A stretch of DNA of 64,000 bases. It comes from Takifugu bimaculatus. Its lineage: Eukaryota; Chordata; Actinopteri; Tetraodontiformes; Tetraodontidae. The DNA lies in the NCBI GenBank assembly GCA_004026145.2, contig CP034985.2, positions 2,876,456 to 2,940,455 on the forward strand. The letters run 5' to 3'. The position numbers and the translations under genes were made by a program. Of this stretch, positions 12,991 through 27,373 are shown piece by piece; positions within the stretch are counted from its first letter, which is position 1; every line of letters begins with the position of its first letter. The notes under the pieces are model-generated. The model searched no databases. It worked only from the letters and a program-made list of their open reading frames with translations, and was not told the origin of the DNA.

Positions 12991-13349
12991 AAAATACATG
13001 CAATATAATAGAAATAAATAAAGCCACGATGTGCATGTATTGAATTCAAAATAAATATAATATATTGATACGCAAAATAGAGGAGTTGTGATAAATCCAA
13101 TACGCAATAAATCACTACTATGCAAATACTAAAAAACAAAATCATGCATGCAAGAAACAACATAAATCACATTGATGCATTTGGGGGAAGCTGCTCTCAA
13201 AGGCTATTTATATTTAATTAATAAAGATTGTGACAAGAAAGCCATTATTTTCCTAAATATAGAGCCCATTTTGATTTTTGTCTTTCTTAGTTCGTACCAT
13301 TTAACAGGTACCTGACAAAGGTACCTGACAAACTTAAACAAACTTGCCT

Positions 13350-13383
13350 AAACACGAGGTCGAAAAGGCGCGACCTCGTGTTT
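13350..13383. repeat. Perfect 13-bp inverted repeat, 8-nt loop
   Basis: aaacacgaggtcg (13350-13362) is followed by the 8-nt loop aaaaggcg and then its exact reverse complement cgacctcgtgttt (13371-13383). Just upstream is a tandem duplication of ggtacctgacaaa. The structure abuts the Tc1-like relic at 13391 and may mark an old transposon border. Confidence 0.7.
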
Positions 13384-13390
13384 TAAAAAA

Positions 13391-13640
13391 AAGGTATTTT
13401 AAACAGAAATGTCTGGTGGCTGGTGTCTCCTCTTCCTCTTGACCCCCCAGAGAGTCTCTGCCTGGTTCACCTTTGGCAACGTGAGCTGGTGCCAAGTCCT
13501 GCTGGAATTTGAAATCAGCATCGCTGCAAAGCTTGTGAGCACAGAACTGAGGACTTCTGAAAGCACAATGGAGCGACTGGACTCCCACTGGACTTCCAGC
13601 AATGTGGATTCTGAGCCTCCCCACTCTTCCGCCTGACTCT
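13391..13640 (-). pseudogene. Tc1/mariner-like transposase fragment
   Basis: On the minus strand the frame ending near 13334 contains DADFKFQQDLAPAHVAKG. This matches the block around the second catalytic aspartate of Tc1 transposases (family form FQQDxAPxHxA). The frame upstream of it is not Tc1-like for long, and no full-length ORF or paired terminal repeats were found. This is a short decayed piece of a Tc1-type DNA transposon between rmdn3 and rad51. Confidence 0.65.
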
Positions 13641-13699
13641 GAGACCTCAGTTTCCAAATTGAGTGCAAATTTACTTTAATCTGAAAAAGGATTTTGGAC

Positions 13700-16450
13700 C
13701 TTTTTCTCCACAGCCCAGATAAGATGTGGATGGTAGCTCATGCACTGGTTCCAGCCTCAGCCCAGTTGTCCCCAGGATTGTCCTGACCCAGACGGAGACC
13801 ACTGACATGGTATGTTTGTAGGTACTTTGACAGTTAATCTGGGTGTGACACCATGACACTTCACTATTGAACATTTGCAGTAGTCTAAGGTTTAAAGACA
13901 CTCAATTTTGGCTTTTCATTAACAAAGATTTCATGAACAAAAGGCTTGAAATATTTCATCCTCTGAGTAATAACCTGTACGATCATTTAGCCTATTCTTT
14001 ATACATAGCACTCACCCTGGGTGTAAGTCTGCCAGCAACATTGTTGCTTTTTCTTACTATGGTGCATTATATATTTCAATCTGTAGCTGCTGTCTGTGGT
14101 TAAACCTTATCTACCCACAGAAGGAGTTGTAATAAAGTAACAGTTTTAAGGTTTTCTTGCTTTCAAAGCTGCTCTGATCTTTGATTATTGAAAGATGTAG
14201 TGTCACGGCTTCTTTGATCCTTTGATTTTTAGAGAAGTGGCATGATTCTACCATAGACAGTGATCAGACAGATGTTGCTTCGCTATACAAAATCTGTCAT
14301 GACCCAACACTTTGATGCCTGTCTGTCTGTCTGGTTGTCTGTCTGTCTGCACAGCCTAAACAGATGAGGTGGAAACATTGTTTTGTGGGCTCCTGTGATT
14401 GTATTTTCCCCTCTGTAAAAGCTGACCTCTCAATCTCAGGTCCTAGCTTGCATCCCAGCAGCAACATGGGTCTCAGGGTCTCCCCCTATTGTGGCTTTTC
14501 TGTAGTTTCCACTGATGCTGCCTGTGGCTCCAGTCACCCCAGAGCTTTGTAGAGGGAACTCCCCAGGAATACTTGATGCCCCACTTTGAGGAAATGGCAG
14601 CAAGCGCTTAGTGGGTTCACAGAGTTCCCATAATTAGTACACAAAGTGGCAGACTTACACGCAAACGTCAAACACACACACTTGCTAACATTAACACACT
14701 CTACCTCTATATCTACAGATACATACACACAAGCAAACTTAGGGACACAACATAGATTTTTATATATAATTCTGCTCACAGAGCATACGCAATCATGTCT
14801 GCATGTTTGTGCATAGGTGTATATGTTTAATGGGTTGCCCAGCAGTCAGGTCCAATATTAATGAATAAAATACATTTTTAATATAATCATGACACCGGAT
14901 GAGTTCAACTGACTCATTCTGTTAAGGCAAAATCTGGCTGACCCAAAACTGCCTGACTGCTGGATGGAACAGGGCTTAGGAAGAAAAAAAACACTTCATG
15001 TCAATAATATATCACTAATATATCTGCGCACCAACCAGAGAACAGGTAGTGAGAGATACTGCTGTGATGCAACTGGGCCTCCCTCCCAGCCAGAACACTC
15101 TTCCTCAGCTTGATTTTGGACTCCTGCTGAATATTGATCCATCCTACTTCTGGGGAAGTGGAAAATGCACCCTTTTTAATACTGAACACTCACCAATGAG
15201 TGCCTGGGCCAAGTGCCTGTCAGCAATCCTCTCATAATATGAGCCAAATTTCAGACTCACAAAATGCAACTTAAAGATGAACCTTTTCTGTATTGAATGC
15301 TTTTGTTATAGAAAAGTTAAAATATTCCATGAAACGCTTTAAAAACAAGACTTTTGAACATTTTAGTAGAATCTAGATTTGAAAACAACTTTATTTCATT
15401 ATTCAACTTCCTTCTACAAGTCCTGATGTGTTGTGATGTTTTTGTATAGATTTTCATTTGAAAATGTGGTACTTTGAGTTTCAATTTACAAAATAAAATG
15501 TTTCATCCACCAACTCCACATAGGCTAATGTGGCATTTTCCCCCTCTAACGTTACATCACAAGTGTTCAATTATGACGTTTTACTGATGAAAGTTTAAAA
15601 CATGTATTTATATAATCACTTATTGGTGTGTGATGACTATGCTGACGTGCACTCAAACAGTAAACAGACAAATCATCAACTTATCAAGTGTTACTGAAAC
15701 CGCAGGTTTTTCACGTTAATGTCTAACAATTAGAATCAGCTATCTAGTTGATGGATCATCTACTATACCCACAAATTATAGGATTTCACACAATTGTCAA
15801 AGTTTATTTTGCTATGAATTATGTTAATGTAAGCAAATGAATCCATGGAAAAGTTTAGTTTGCATACAATTATAAGCCCCCTTTAAACTTCTATAACAAA
15901 CAAGATGACTCCATTTAAAACAAATTTAATTTAGCCATTGAGTCTATTTACAGAGGGAAAAGAAAACAAGGTAGACAGAGTAGAGGTGATGCCGACAAGG
16001 GTTCCTTTTCACATTCAAGAAAGGTACAAAAATATTGTTTCTCACTTAAACACTCTTGGATATGCCAGCATAATGCCGACCTAAACTGTAGTGGAGAAGA
16101 TGAAAAATATTAAACATTTCAAACAAGTTTTACAAAAACCTTTAGCGGAAAAGTAGTTCAAAGAAAAGAGACCTTCTCATGTCTATATTTCGATATTTCT
16201 TTCTTTTTCCTGAATGTTTTGTAGGTATTTAATATTTCTTGATTTACAATATGCTGCACAGCCTCAAGCTTTTCTCACTGAAACCTTCAGAATAGCTCAA
16301 ATTCCAGATATTTGAAAACTATAAATGTTCCACAGCTGGGCTGCAGCCACGGCTGTTCTCTGCCAGTGATGAAGCCTAAATGGAGGAGCACTCAGCCCCT
16401 CTCGTCGTTACTCATAGACATGTGCGAAGGCAGCACTGCAGGTCAGTAGC
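13700..16450. other. Intergenic interval between rmdn3 promoter side and rad51 3' end
   Basis: AT-rich DNA holding the Tc1 relic's flank, a short gtct-repeat (about 14320-14350) and the small palindromic element at 14839-14963. The right end (roughly 15800-16450) should contain the rad51 3' UTR on the minus strand; aataaa-type hexamers on the minus strand appear as tttatt near 15803. No protein-coding gene recognised. Confidence 0.5.
14839..14963. mobile_element. Small MITE-like element with 12-bp terminal inverted repeats
   Basis: ccagcagtcagg at 14839-14850 is matched by its perfect reverse complement cctgactgctgg at 14952-14963, giving a unit of about 125 bp. The internal words gatgagttcaactgactcat and aggcaaaatctg recur around 34550-34610 inside znf292 intron 7, so the segment is repetitive. 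The superfamily cannot be assigned because no clear target duplication was seen. Confidence 0.5.
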
Positions 16451-20419
<3,969 letters not shown>

Positions 20420-20860
20420 GGTCCTAGGCTGAAATCATACAAACAGGAAAAATGCTCATTCTATTCAGACCTTTTCATTGAGGTTGGCTCCGTTTGAACC
20501 CAACAGATTCACCTAACGCAAAAACCGGATGAGTAAGAAGTGTTCCTAACTAGCTTACGTCATTAGCGCTAGTTCAGGACACAGATCCGCTGTTAGGAGT
20601 ACGTTTAAGAGACGATATCACCCGCTACAGAGATGATAATATTACGTGAACACTATGGCGACATTCCTACTTGGTCTAAACTTTATACTCTATTGTCGTC
20701 ATGTACTTACAAGGTTTATTCTCCAGACGAAGTCAACTTCTCCACACTTCTTCCTCCACAACACAGTTAGACAACCAAAGCTCCCGCGCTCACTAGGCTG
20801 AGAACTTGATGACGTTAACGTACAAGGCCCGCCCCTCACTGGCTCTCTGATTGGCTACGT
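20420..20860 (-). promoter_or_regulatory. rad51 5' UTR, leader intron and promoter elements
   Basis: A splice acceptor (GATTTCAG|CCTAGG) lies 9 nt before the rad51 ATG, at 20428/20429. A strong upstream donor (AACCTT|GTAAGT) at 20710/20711 defines a noncoding first exon that begins somewhere near 20790-20810. Upstream are a GC box (cccgcccc, 20828-20835) and an inverted CCAAT box (attgg, 20850-20854), the usual layout of a cell-cycle-regulated promoter. A gcgcggga-like core near 20783 on the minus strand could be an E2F site. Factor binding is inferred from motif only. Confidence 0.55.
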
Positions 20861-21490
20861 CTTTCCACGTGATCACACCATCACGACAGCAGGGATTTAG
20901 CTCCTCCGCCGAATATATTTTTCCTAAATCTAAATGTAGATGTTATTTTTTTTAACCGTGTACAGCACCAACACACATCAAATCTACATGCTCAAATGGG
21001 CTCTCTGTACACGTATAATCCAAAAAAAGTTTGGCGGAAGTGGCGAACCAAAAGTCCGCCTTCACAATTAAAGCTGCATATTTTGGAGCGTTTTGGTTTA
21101 ATCAAAGCGGAAACAAATTAAATATGGGGCCCAAAATGAAGTAAAGCATTTCTAAATTAATACATTCAGGTGTATATACATTTTTGTTGGCAGAAAAAAT
21201 ATTTTATTATTAATGTATGTGTACATTAATGATAATTTCCTTGATCTCTATATTTCCAGTTATATTTTCATTTATTTGTATATTCCCCAGTTTCTTCATT
21301 TAGTTATTTCTGCATTTACCAAATTAGCATAAATTGTTTTTATTCACCTGTGATGGTGTACACAGCATGGCCCCTTTCTTAGAAATGTTCAAAGCCTATT
21401 ACAAATCTAAATGATTGGAGGGAGTTACAAACTACAGTACAAACTACCTTACAGAAATACTGTGTAGTAGGATGTCATATTGTTATAACT
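20861..21490. other. Intergenic, no gene recognised
   Basis: Distal rad51 upstream sequence followed by AT-rich DNA up to the hAT element. No ORF with recognisable content and no repeat structure was seen. Confidence 0.5.
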
Positions 21491-22161
21491 CAGTGATTCT
21501 TAACCTTGTTGGCGGTACTGAACCCCACCAGTTTCATATGAGCATTCACTGAACCCTTCTTTGTTGAAAAACTAGCAAAACATGATTTTCATACAAAATC
21601 ATGCAATCAGGTAAGCAACTTTGTACAATGCTGTGAGGATCAGTTTCTTGATGGATACAAAGCCGAGAACAGGCAGGGTGGCCTTTTTATTCAATCTGGC
21701 TCATTTCACTTTGAATTCAGCAAGCCTCTTGTTCTTGTATTCCACATCTCCATGCAGCTTAAGGAGGTGTGTTGTTTTTTTTTGGATTTGTCAGCGCTAG
21801 AATAGAATTGCTGAATTTGGCATTGCAAATCATTCAGTTAGGACGCTGAATCTCATCCATTATACATGTTAATCCATATTGTACATATTTGTCTGACTGC
21901 TTCGTTTTTGCTTGACATAGTTAGTATGAAGGGATTAAACTCTTAAGGAAGAAACCACATGATGTACCTTCACAACAGTCACAAGTCGACTACTGAGCAC
22001 CAAATTCCCTGCAACACAGATAGGCCAAGCAATGTAGCATGATCACCTGCAGCCAGTGATAGCCAAGCGGGGAGTGCCATCACGGATCATATGAGTCGGG
22101 TGTGTGTCTTGACCTCCGCCGAACCCCTGGGGTTTGATCAAACCCAGGTTAAGAACCACTG
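21491..22161. mobile_element. Nonautonomous hAT (Charlie-like) DNA transposon
   Basis: The ends are imperfect inverted repeats: cagtgattcttaacc at the left, and ggttaagaaccactg at the right. They are bordered by an 8-bp near-duplication (ttataact / ttataaat), as expected of the hAT superfamily. The body (671 bp) has no long ORF, although it may carry decayed transposase sequence. It lies upstream of rad51, between it and gjb7. Confidence 0.75.
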
Positions 22162-22550
22162 TTATAAATCATGGGTGGTAATCGAAGGCAATAAACCAGC
22201 ATTTAAAGTATGGTGATGTATAGTATTTAAAAATCTTTACACTGAGTGACGAGATGCCAAGAAGTTAGAAGAAGAAGTAGGTTTCACGACCTGTCTAATG
22301 TGACCTGGAGTCTAGTATGTTGAGGAAGGGGGGAGCGTTAGTCATTTTTCATGTATGTGCACCCAGATGAGCATCTCATTGCAGGTCAAGGCCTTGGAGG
22401 ATTTCCTCTGACATGGCAGACACCATGGCAGCCCTTTGGACACTCATCATTTCTTGGCAGCAGCAATGAAAGCAGAAAGCAGATCTACTGCAAGTATTTT
22501 AACAGCATCTCAGGTGAGGGACGCTCCATCAACAGCTCTATTCCTCCTAA

Positions 22551-22905
22551 ATCAATCAATCAATCAATCAATCTTTATCTATATAGCGTCTGTTACAATC
22601 AAAATTGTTTCTAGGTGCTTTCCAGAATCCCAGGACCTGACCCCCGAACAAGCAACACTGGCAAGGAAAAACTCCCCTTTAACAGGAAGAAACCTTGAGC
22701 AGGACCAGGCTCATGTAGGGGGACCCTCCTGCTGAAGGGGGAGGACAGGTAGAGGAAAGACTAGGCAGAGAGCATAGAAATACATTAATTATAATAAACT
22801 GCTGGTAGAGTTGAGTGGGTCAGCAGGGTTGGAGGTCAGTAGGTCAGCATACAACTATGAAGGCAGCGATACCTGGAGATGGACACTGAGGGGGGTGAAT
22901 GTGTT
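22551..22905 (-). mobile_element. L2-like LINE 3' tail, longest copy in window
   Basis: Read on the minus strand this copy runs from the ctgacctactgacctcc region, through ccctacatgagcctggtcctgc, caaggtttcttcctgtta, ttccttgccagtgttgctt and cctgggattctgg, into gctatatagataaagattgattgattgatt. The 3' end is a (TTGA)n-type tail at 22551-22572. Partial copies sharing these words occur at 4695, 33945, 42033 and 57538. A 3'-anchored family with a short-repeat tail fits the L2 clade of fish LINEs; the clade name is inference. Confidence 0.65.
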
Positions 22906-23671
22906 CATGACATCAAACAGGGAAACTTTGACAGTCATTTTGATACTGTATTGAACATATTCCTACAACCTGCCTATACACAAAAACACTGCACCACATT
23001 ACAGTGAAATAATTCCAAAACACATCTCATTTCAATTGTTAAATTTTCACAGTAAAAGTTGGGTAAAGGGACACTTTGATTTGCACCTTTTGAGTCAGTG
23101 AAATAGGAAAGTCTGCCCCAAAATGGGATTTCTCATAACAAAACATGAACACTATTTAAATTATACTGCATACATAGACTATACGCTGATGTTTTACATA
23201 TGATTTTATATTTCAAATCAATTGAATCTTACAATTTGTTATATAATCTTAGAAATGTTTATTTGAGGTTTGAAATAGAGAAACATGTAATTACTTTTCA
23301 TTCATTACTTACATTGAGACTGACTTGTGAACACAGTGTGAGCACAGCCAGAAATATGACCAGTGTGCAATAAATGGAAAACCCAGGATCAAAGTGATCC
23401 ATACTGGTTACTGGTTTTAAAACAAACCGAGTAGAGTCAAAGTGCAATAGCTGTCCCTACAAGTAATAAAGTTCATTTTTTCATTATACAATATTTGTAG
23501 TTTTAGTTTTACAACAACAGTTTCCTGTCCTAGAATATTTAAACGAGAAACCAAGAAAGCACACACCTGAGGTTAAATGTATTATTTATTAGCAGTATAA
23601 TGTTACATAAATACAGAGAGAGACTGAACAGGTCAGACAGCATACTTTATTTGCATTAGCCATGGTGATGT

Positions 23672-23721
<50 letters not shown>

Positions 23722-23800
23722 AAGGAAGGCTCTTGCTCGTTCTCAGCTGACATTAAACAAAATGAATCATGTGACCCAAGAGAGACGGCAGCAGTTTGCA
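22906..23800. other. Intergenic, AT-rich, with CA microsatellite at right
   Basis: Nothing coding was recognised apart from the microsatellite at 23675-23719. The interval is likely upstream DNA of the gjb7 transcript. Confidence 0.5.
23675..23719. repeat. (CA)n microsatellite
   Basis: About 22 uninterrupted AC units. Confidence 0.95.
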
Positions 23801-23913
23801 TTTGATTTGGATCCCGAGGAAGGTGTGGGGTGGAGTCCTGAGCATTGGAGCACGCACAGCTCAGCCTCGACACCACCTGCTGCCACCAACAGATCCCCCA
23901 TCAGAAGCCACAG
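23800..23913 (+). other. gjb7: Probable noncoding first exon of gjb7
   Basis: A good donor (CCACAG|GTAAGG) lies at 23913/23914. An acceptor-like tract (cataacaccttacag) ends at 25051, 26 nt before the connexin ATG. Connexin genes typically have one noncoding exon plus one coding exon, so a 5' UTR intron of about 1.1 kb is likely. The exon's 5' limit is a guess. Confidence 0.4.
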
Positions 23914-25077
23914 GTAAGGTCCCATTAAGAACTAGAATAATTAGAAACGTTCCCATAACATTTTGATGCATATCGTGTCATTTGTCTTCAGGCTAATTTA
24001 TTCTCTGGTACAACATTTTGAACAACAAACATTCTGAATCACTCTATAATTTATTTATTAATTTATATTGTCACCAAATGTGATCAAATTGTATCATTTT
24101 AATTTGTACTAACATGTAAGATGTCTTCTGATATGTTGGTAGTATTGAGATCTTTTTTTTTAAGCTCCTACACATGTAAAAGCTACTCTGACTAAAATCC
24201 AACCGTCCAGCCAATAAAGTACATTATGACGTTTCGCGAGTTAAAACACCGTCAATGCGTTTGTTTTTCACTACCTCATAAATTAATTCCATATTATATT
24301 TCCATTGGAAAATCTTCAGCCAGTAATCATTGATGATGTTTAAGGTAAATCGAAGCAGATGACATTGGAGTTCCCTAAAAAGTGCCACTGTTAACCAGCT
24401 GCTTACATTTACTCAGATGACTAAAGAGAAATATGATCCTGGGTCGATGTTATCGTAACTACTGACTGTCCTGCAGCTAAAAACCAGCCCGTCCAGTCTG
24501 GGACTCTGAAACGCCAAGCCCACTCATGTTCCTAAACAGGTGTCTTCACCATCCTGTGCTGGATTAGCAGAATTTAGATCTAACTGCAATGAGGACAAGC
24601 TACCATCCATTTAAGTACTCATCAAAATTCATGTTCTGGATGATCATAAGGCTGGAAAGTTTCATTTCCAAATCTCCAGATCTGGATCTCACATTTTCTT
24701 TAGGTATTCATAGGGCCTTTGCCAGAAAAGTTTCATCTTGATCATAAGCCTATAATTGCCGTTAGAATAAATGCTCACCAGTGCAAGTGCCTCCTAGTTT
24801 TCCATCAAACAGGGTTAGGTTATACAGGAAAATGCAGAATATCAGTGCAGCAATGCAGATCCACAACCCCAGGGGGGTGTGGGGAACAGAGAGCATACAG
24901 TTAGCTCCAACTCTCACGCACACAAGCTGCAGTGCTCAGAAAAACAATGAGCTTAACAATACGGGCAGCTTCAAGTTGCCCTGAGGATGAAAGGTTGTTC
25001 ACTGTTATCAAAGTGTGCGTGCATTTAATACTTTGTCATAACACCTTACAGCTTGTGCTCAGACCCATCCTTCCAAA

Positions 25078-25869
25078 ATGAACTGGGGCTTTCTGGAGAA
25101 CATCCTCAGCGGAGTGAACAAATACTCCACGGTGATCGGTCGCATCTGGCTCTCCATCGTCTTCCTCTTCAGAATCCTGGTGTATGTCGCAGCAGCCGAG
25201 CAAGTGTGGAAGGACGAGATGAAGGAGTTTGTGTGCAACACCCGTCAGCCTGGCTGCGAGACTGCCTGCTTCAACCACTTCTTCCCCATCTCGCAGGTGC
25301 GCCTCTGGGCCATGCAGCTCATCCTGGTATCAACCCCATCCCTGCTGGTGGCCCTGCATGTGGCCTACAGGGAGCACCGTGAGGCCAAGCACAAGAAACA
25401 ACTGTACAAGGACAAAGCAACCATTGACGGAGGATTATTTTTCACCTATATTGCCAGTCTGGTTTTTAAGACTGCTTTTGAGGTCGGCTCCCTGCTCATC
25501 TTCTACTTTGTTTACAACGGTTTTGAGCTCCCTGTGTTGCTCCGCTGCAACCAGAGTCCCTGTCCAAACACAGTGGACTGTTTCATTGGCAAAGCCACCG
25601 AAAAGAAGATTTTCCTCTACATCATGGCCTGCACTTCTGTACTTTGCATCTTTCTCAATTCGGTGGAGCTCCTCTACATTATATGGAAACAAGTAGTCAA
25701 ATGCGTCATCCAGCATCACGTTCCTGTGGAGAAGAGACCGTCCTCTCGCTACCACTCACAAGGGTCCAACATCAACAGATATGTCTCTGTTGAGCCTGGT
25801 GTCATTAACGAAGGTGGCCCCATAAAGGCTAAAGCTGAAAACTTCCCAGTTCAGTCTGGGACTCATTAA
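25078..25869 (+). CDS. gjb7: Gap junction beta-7-like connexin
   Basis: Intronless 263-aa connexin, a four-pass plasma-membrane protein that hexamerises into gap-junction hemichannels. The first extracellular loop has C53, C60 and C64 in the invariant CX6CX3C spacing (CNTRQPGCETAC). The second has C157, C162 and C168 in the CX4CX5C spacing typical of connexins. Membrane segments lie at about residues 20-40, 76-98, 125-147 and 178-203. NKYSTVIGRIWL, VWKDEMKEF, FPISQVRLWA, QLILVSTPSLLV and CPNTVDCFI agree closely with GJB7. Convergent placement next to znf292 matches the GJB7-ZNF292 neighbourhood of human chromosome 6 and supports orthology. The cytoplasmic tail is longer than in human GJB7 (223 aa) and Ser-rich. 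The ATG follows ccaaa and is the first in frame. Confidence 0.93.
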   Translation: MNWGFLENILSGVNKYSTVIGRIWLSIVFLFRILVYVAAAEQVWKDEMKEFVCNTRQPGCETACFNHFFPISQVRLWAMQLILVSTPSLLVALHVAYREHREAKHKKQLYKDKATIDGGLFFTYIASLVFKTAFEVGSLLIFYFVYNGFELPVLLRCNQSPCPNTVDCFIGKATEKKIFLYIMACTSVLCIFLNSVELLYIIWKQVVKCVIQHHVPVEKRPSSRYHSQGSNINRYVSVEPGVINEGGPIKAKAENFPVQSGTH

Positions 25870-26456
25870 ACACTGTTGTAAAGCCTGTCGGCATCAAAGC
25901 CCTTCAGTATACTGTAATCAGAAAATGGGAATATAGGATATTATATGGAGAGATGGGACAAATGTCTCCTGTGGATTTTATGAGCCCATTTGGATATTAA
26001 ATAAGCTCATATATTGCACTGGACCATGGATTTTCCTGCCTCTCACAGGTCAAAGCTGGCACGGGGATGGAAGGATTGAGATCTTTATATGGTTTCTTAT
26101 TTAGCTCCACAAGAGGGATCTTCCAACATTATGAACAAACTGTATAACAGAGGGCGAATACTGTACTCCTGAAATGAAACTGAAACTATGCAGCTGGAAC
26201 AAAAAGGGAAACTGTGTTTGACTTTGGTATGAACTATTATTTGATTTTCCTGTGTTCTTAAAATGAATCATGTATTTATTGCACAGTAACTGATAGATAC
26301 AACACATGTGATCTGTTATGCATGCTGAGCTGGTCCAAATTACAGATTATTTAAACCTGCAGTCTAAAAAGGTCTCTTTTACAGGTTTTATGTGTTAAAC
26401 CCTGAAGTAGCTCAAGTTTTTGGAGCAAATACACCTTTAATTTGACAAAAGCTTGT

Positions 26457-26462
26457 AATAAA
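26457..26462 (+). terminator. gjb7 polyadenylation signal
   Basis: AATAAA lies 588 nt after the gjb7 stop codon and is the clearest plus-strand hexamer before znf292. The 3' UTR is therefore inferred to end near 26480. The remaining 900 bp to the znf292 stop codon hold both 3' flanks and nothing else recognised. Confidence 0.5.
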
Positions 26463-27373
26463 ACAAGAATCCAGAGCTGTTCTATAGTTGTCTCTGCAGT
26501 TTAGGATTATCTTTTGAGTAAAGGGCCACACAAGGGTGCAAACGTTTTAACGTTTGCTCAAACATCTTCACGCCCCCGTTTCTCTCGCTAGGTGACTTTC
26601 ATGTTGCATCGCCTTCTCATGTACACGTTACTCTTATTTATGCGTGGGGTGTTTAAGCTTCCACAGGCTGCTCAGCTGGACAGTCACTAAAGCAATGTGA
26701 GGGCTACAAAAGGAACAAACGGAAAAAGAAACAACTTTATTTGCAACGCCCCCTTAAATAGGGTAAATTACAACACAAGAAGGACTGAGGTTTATCACCT
26801 TTCAATGCAGTGTCAGTTACAAAATGCTCATGTGATTAATAAAAGAACCGTGTTCACATTTTAAGACCTAAAATTGTTTATAAAATTGACTAAGTGTGCA
26901 GAATAATGACATCATTCAAAGGCTTTTTAATCCTGCAAACTCAGCTAAGAAAATAATGAAAAGAAACACGAGTTGTAAACAGCTGTCTGTTTAATAAGAG
27001 GGCCGCTGGTGGCAGTAAGTATTAATCTATATACACACACAATGATTCCACTAAACACAAACTAAACAATACAATGCCTTTTCAAACCCACTTTATGGTC
27101 CCACAGGGATAATTAAGAAAGCTAAAGCATATGTTGTATTGTGATTGTAGCAAAAATTTCAAATAGCACTTTCGTACGCACAAACAAAAAAGATATATAT
27201 AAAAAGAAACATGCCATAGACTATTCTAATAAAATAAATCTGACATTTCTGTCTAATGCAATTATTTTTGAAGAAGGGGACATATCACACATAGGGCACC
27301 AATATGCAGATTTCCCCAAAAGTCCTGAGCTTCTGCTTTTGAAAAAACCCCAAAAAGAAACCTGCAGCCTGGA

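Noticed and set aside
25229..25696. 155-codon plus-strand ORF overlapping gjb7
   Set aside because: Out-of-frame shadow of the connexin reading frame, with no family match.
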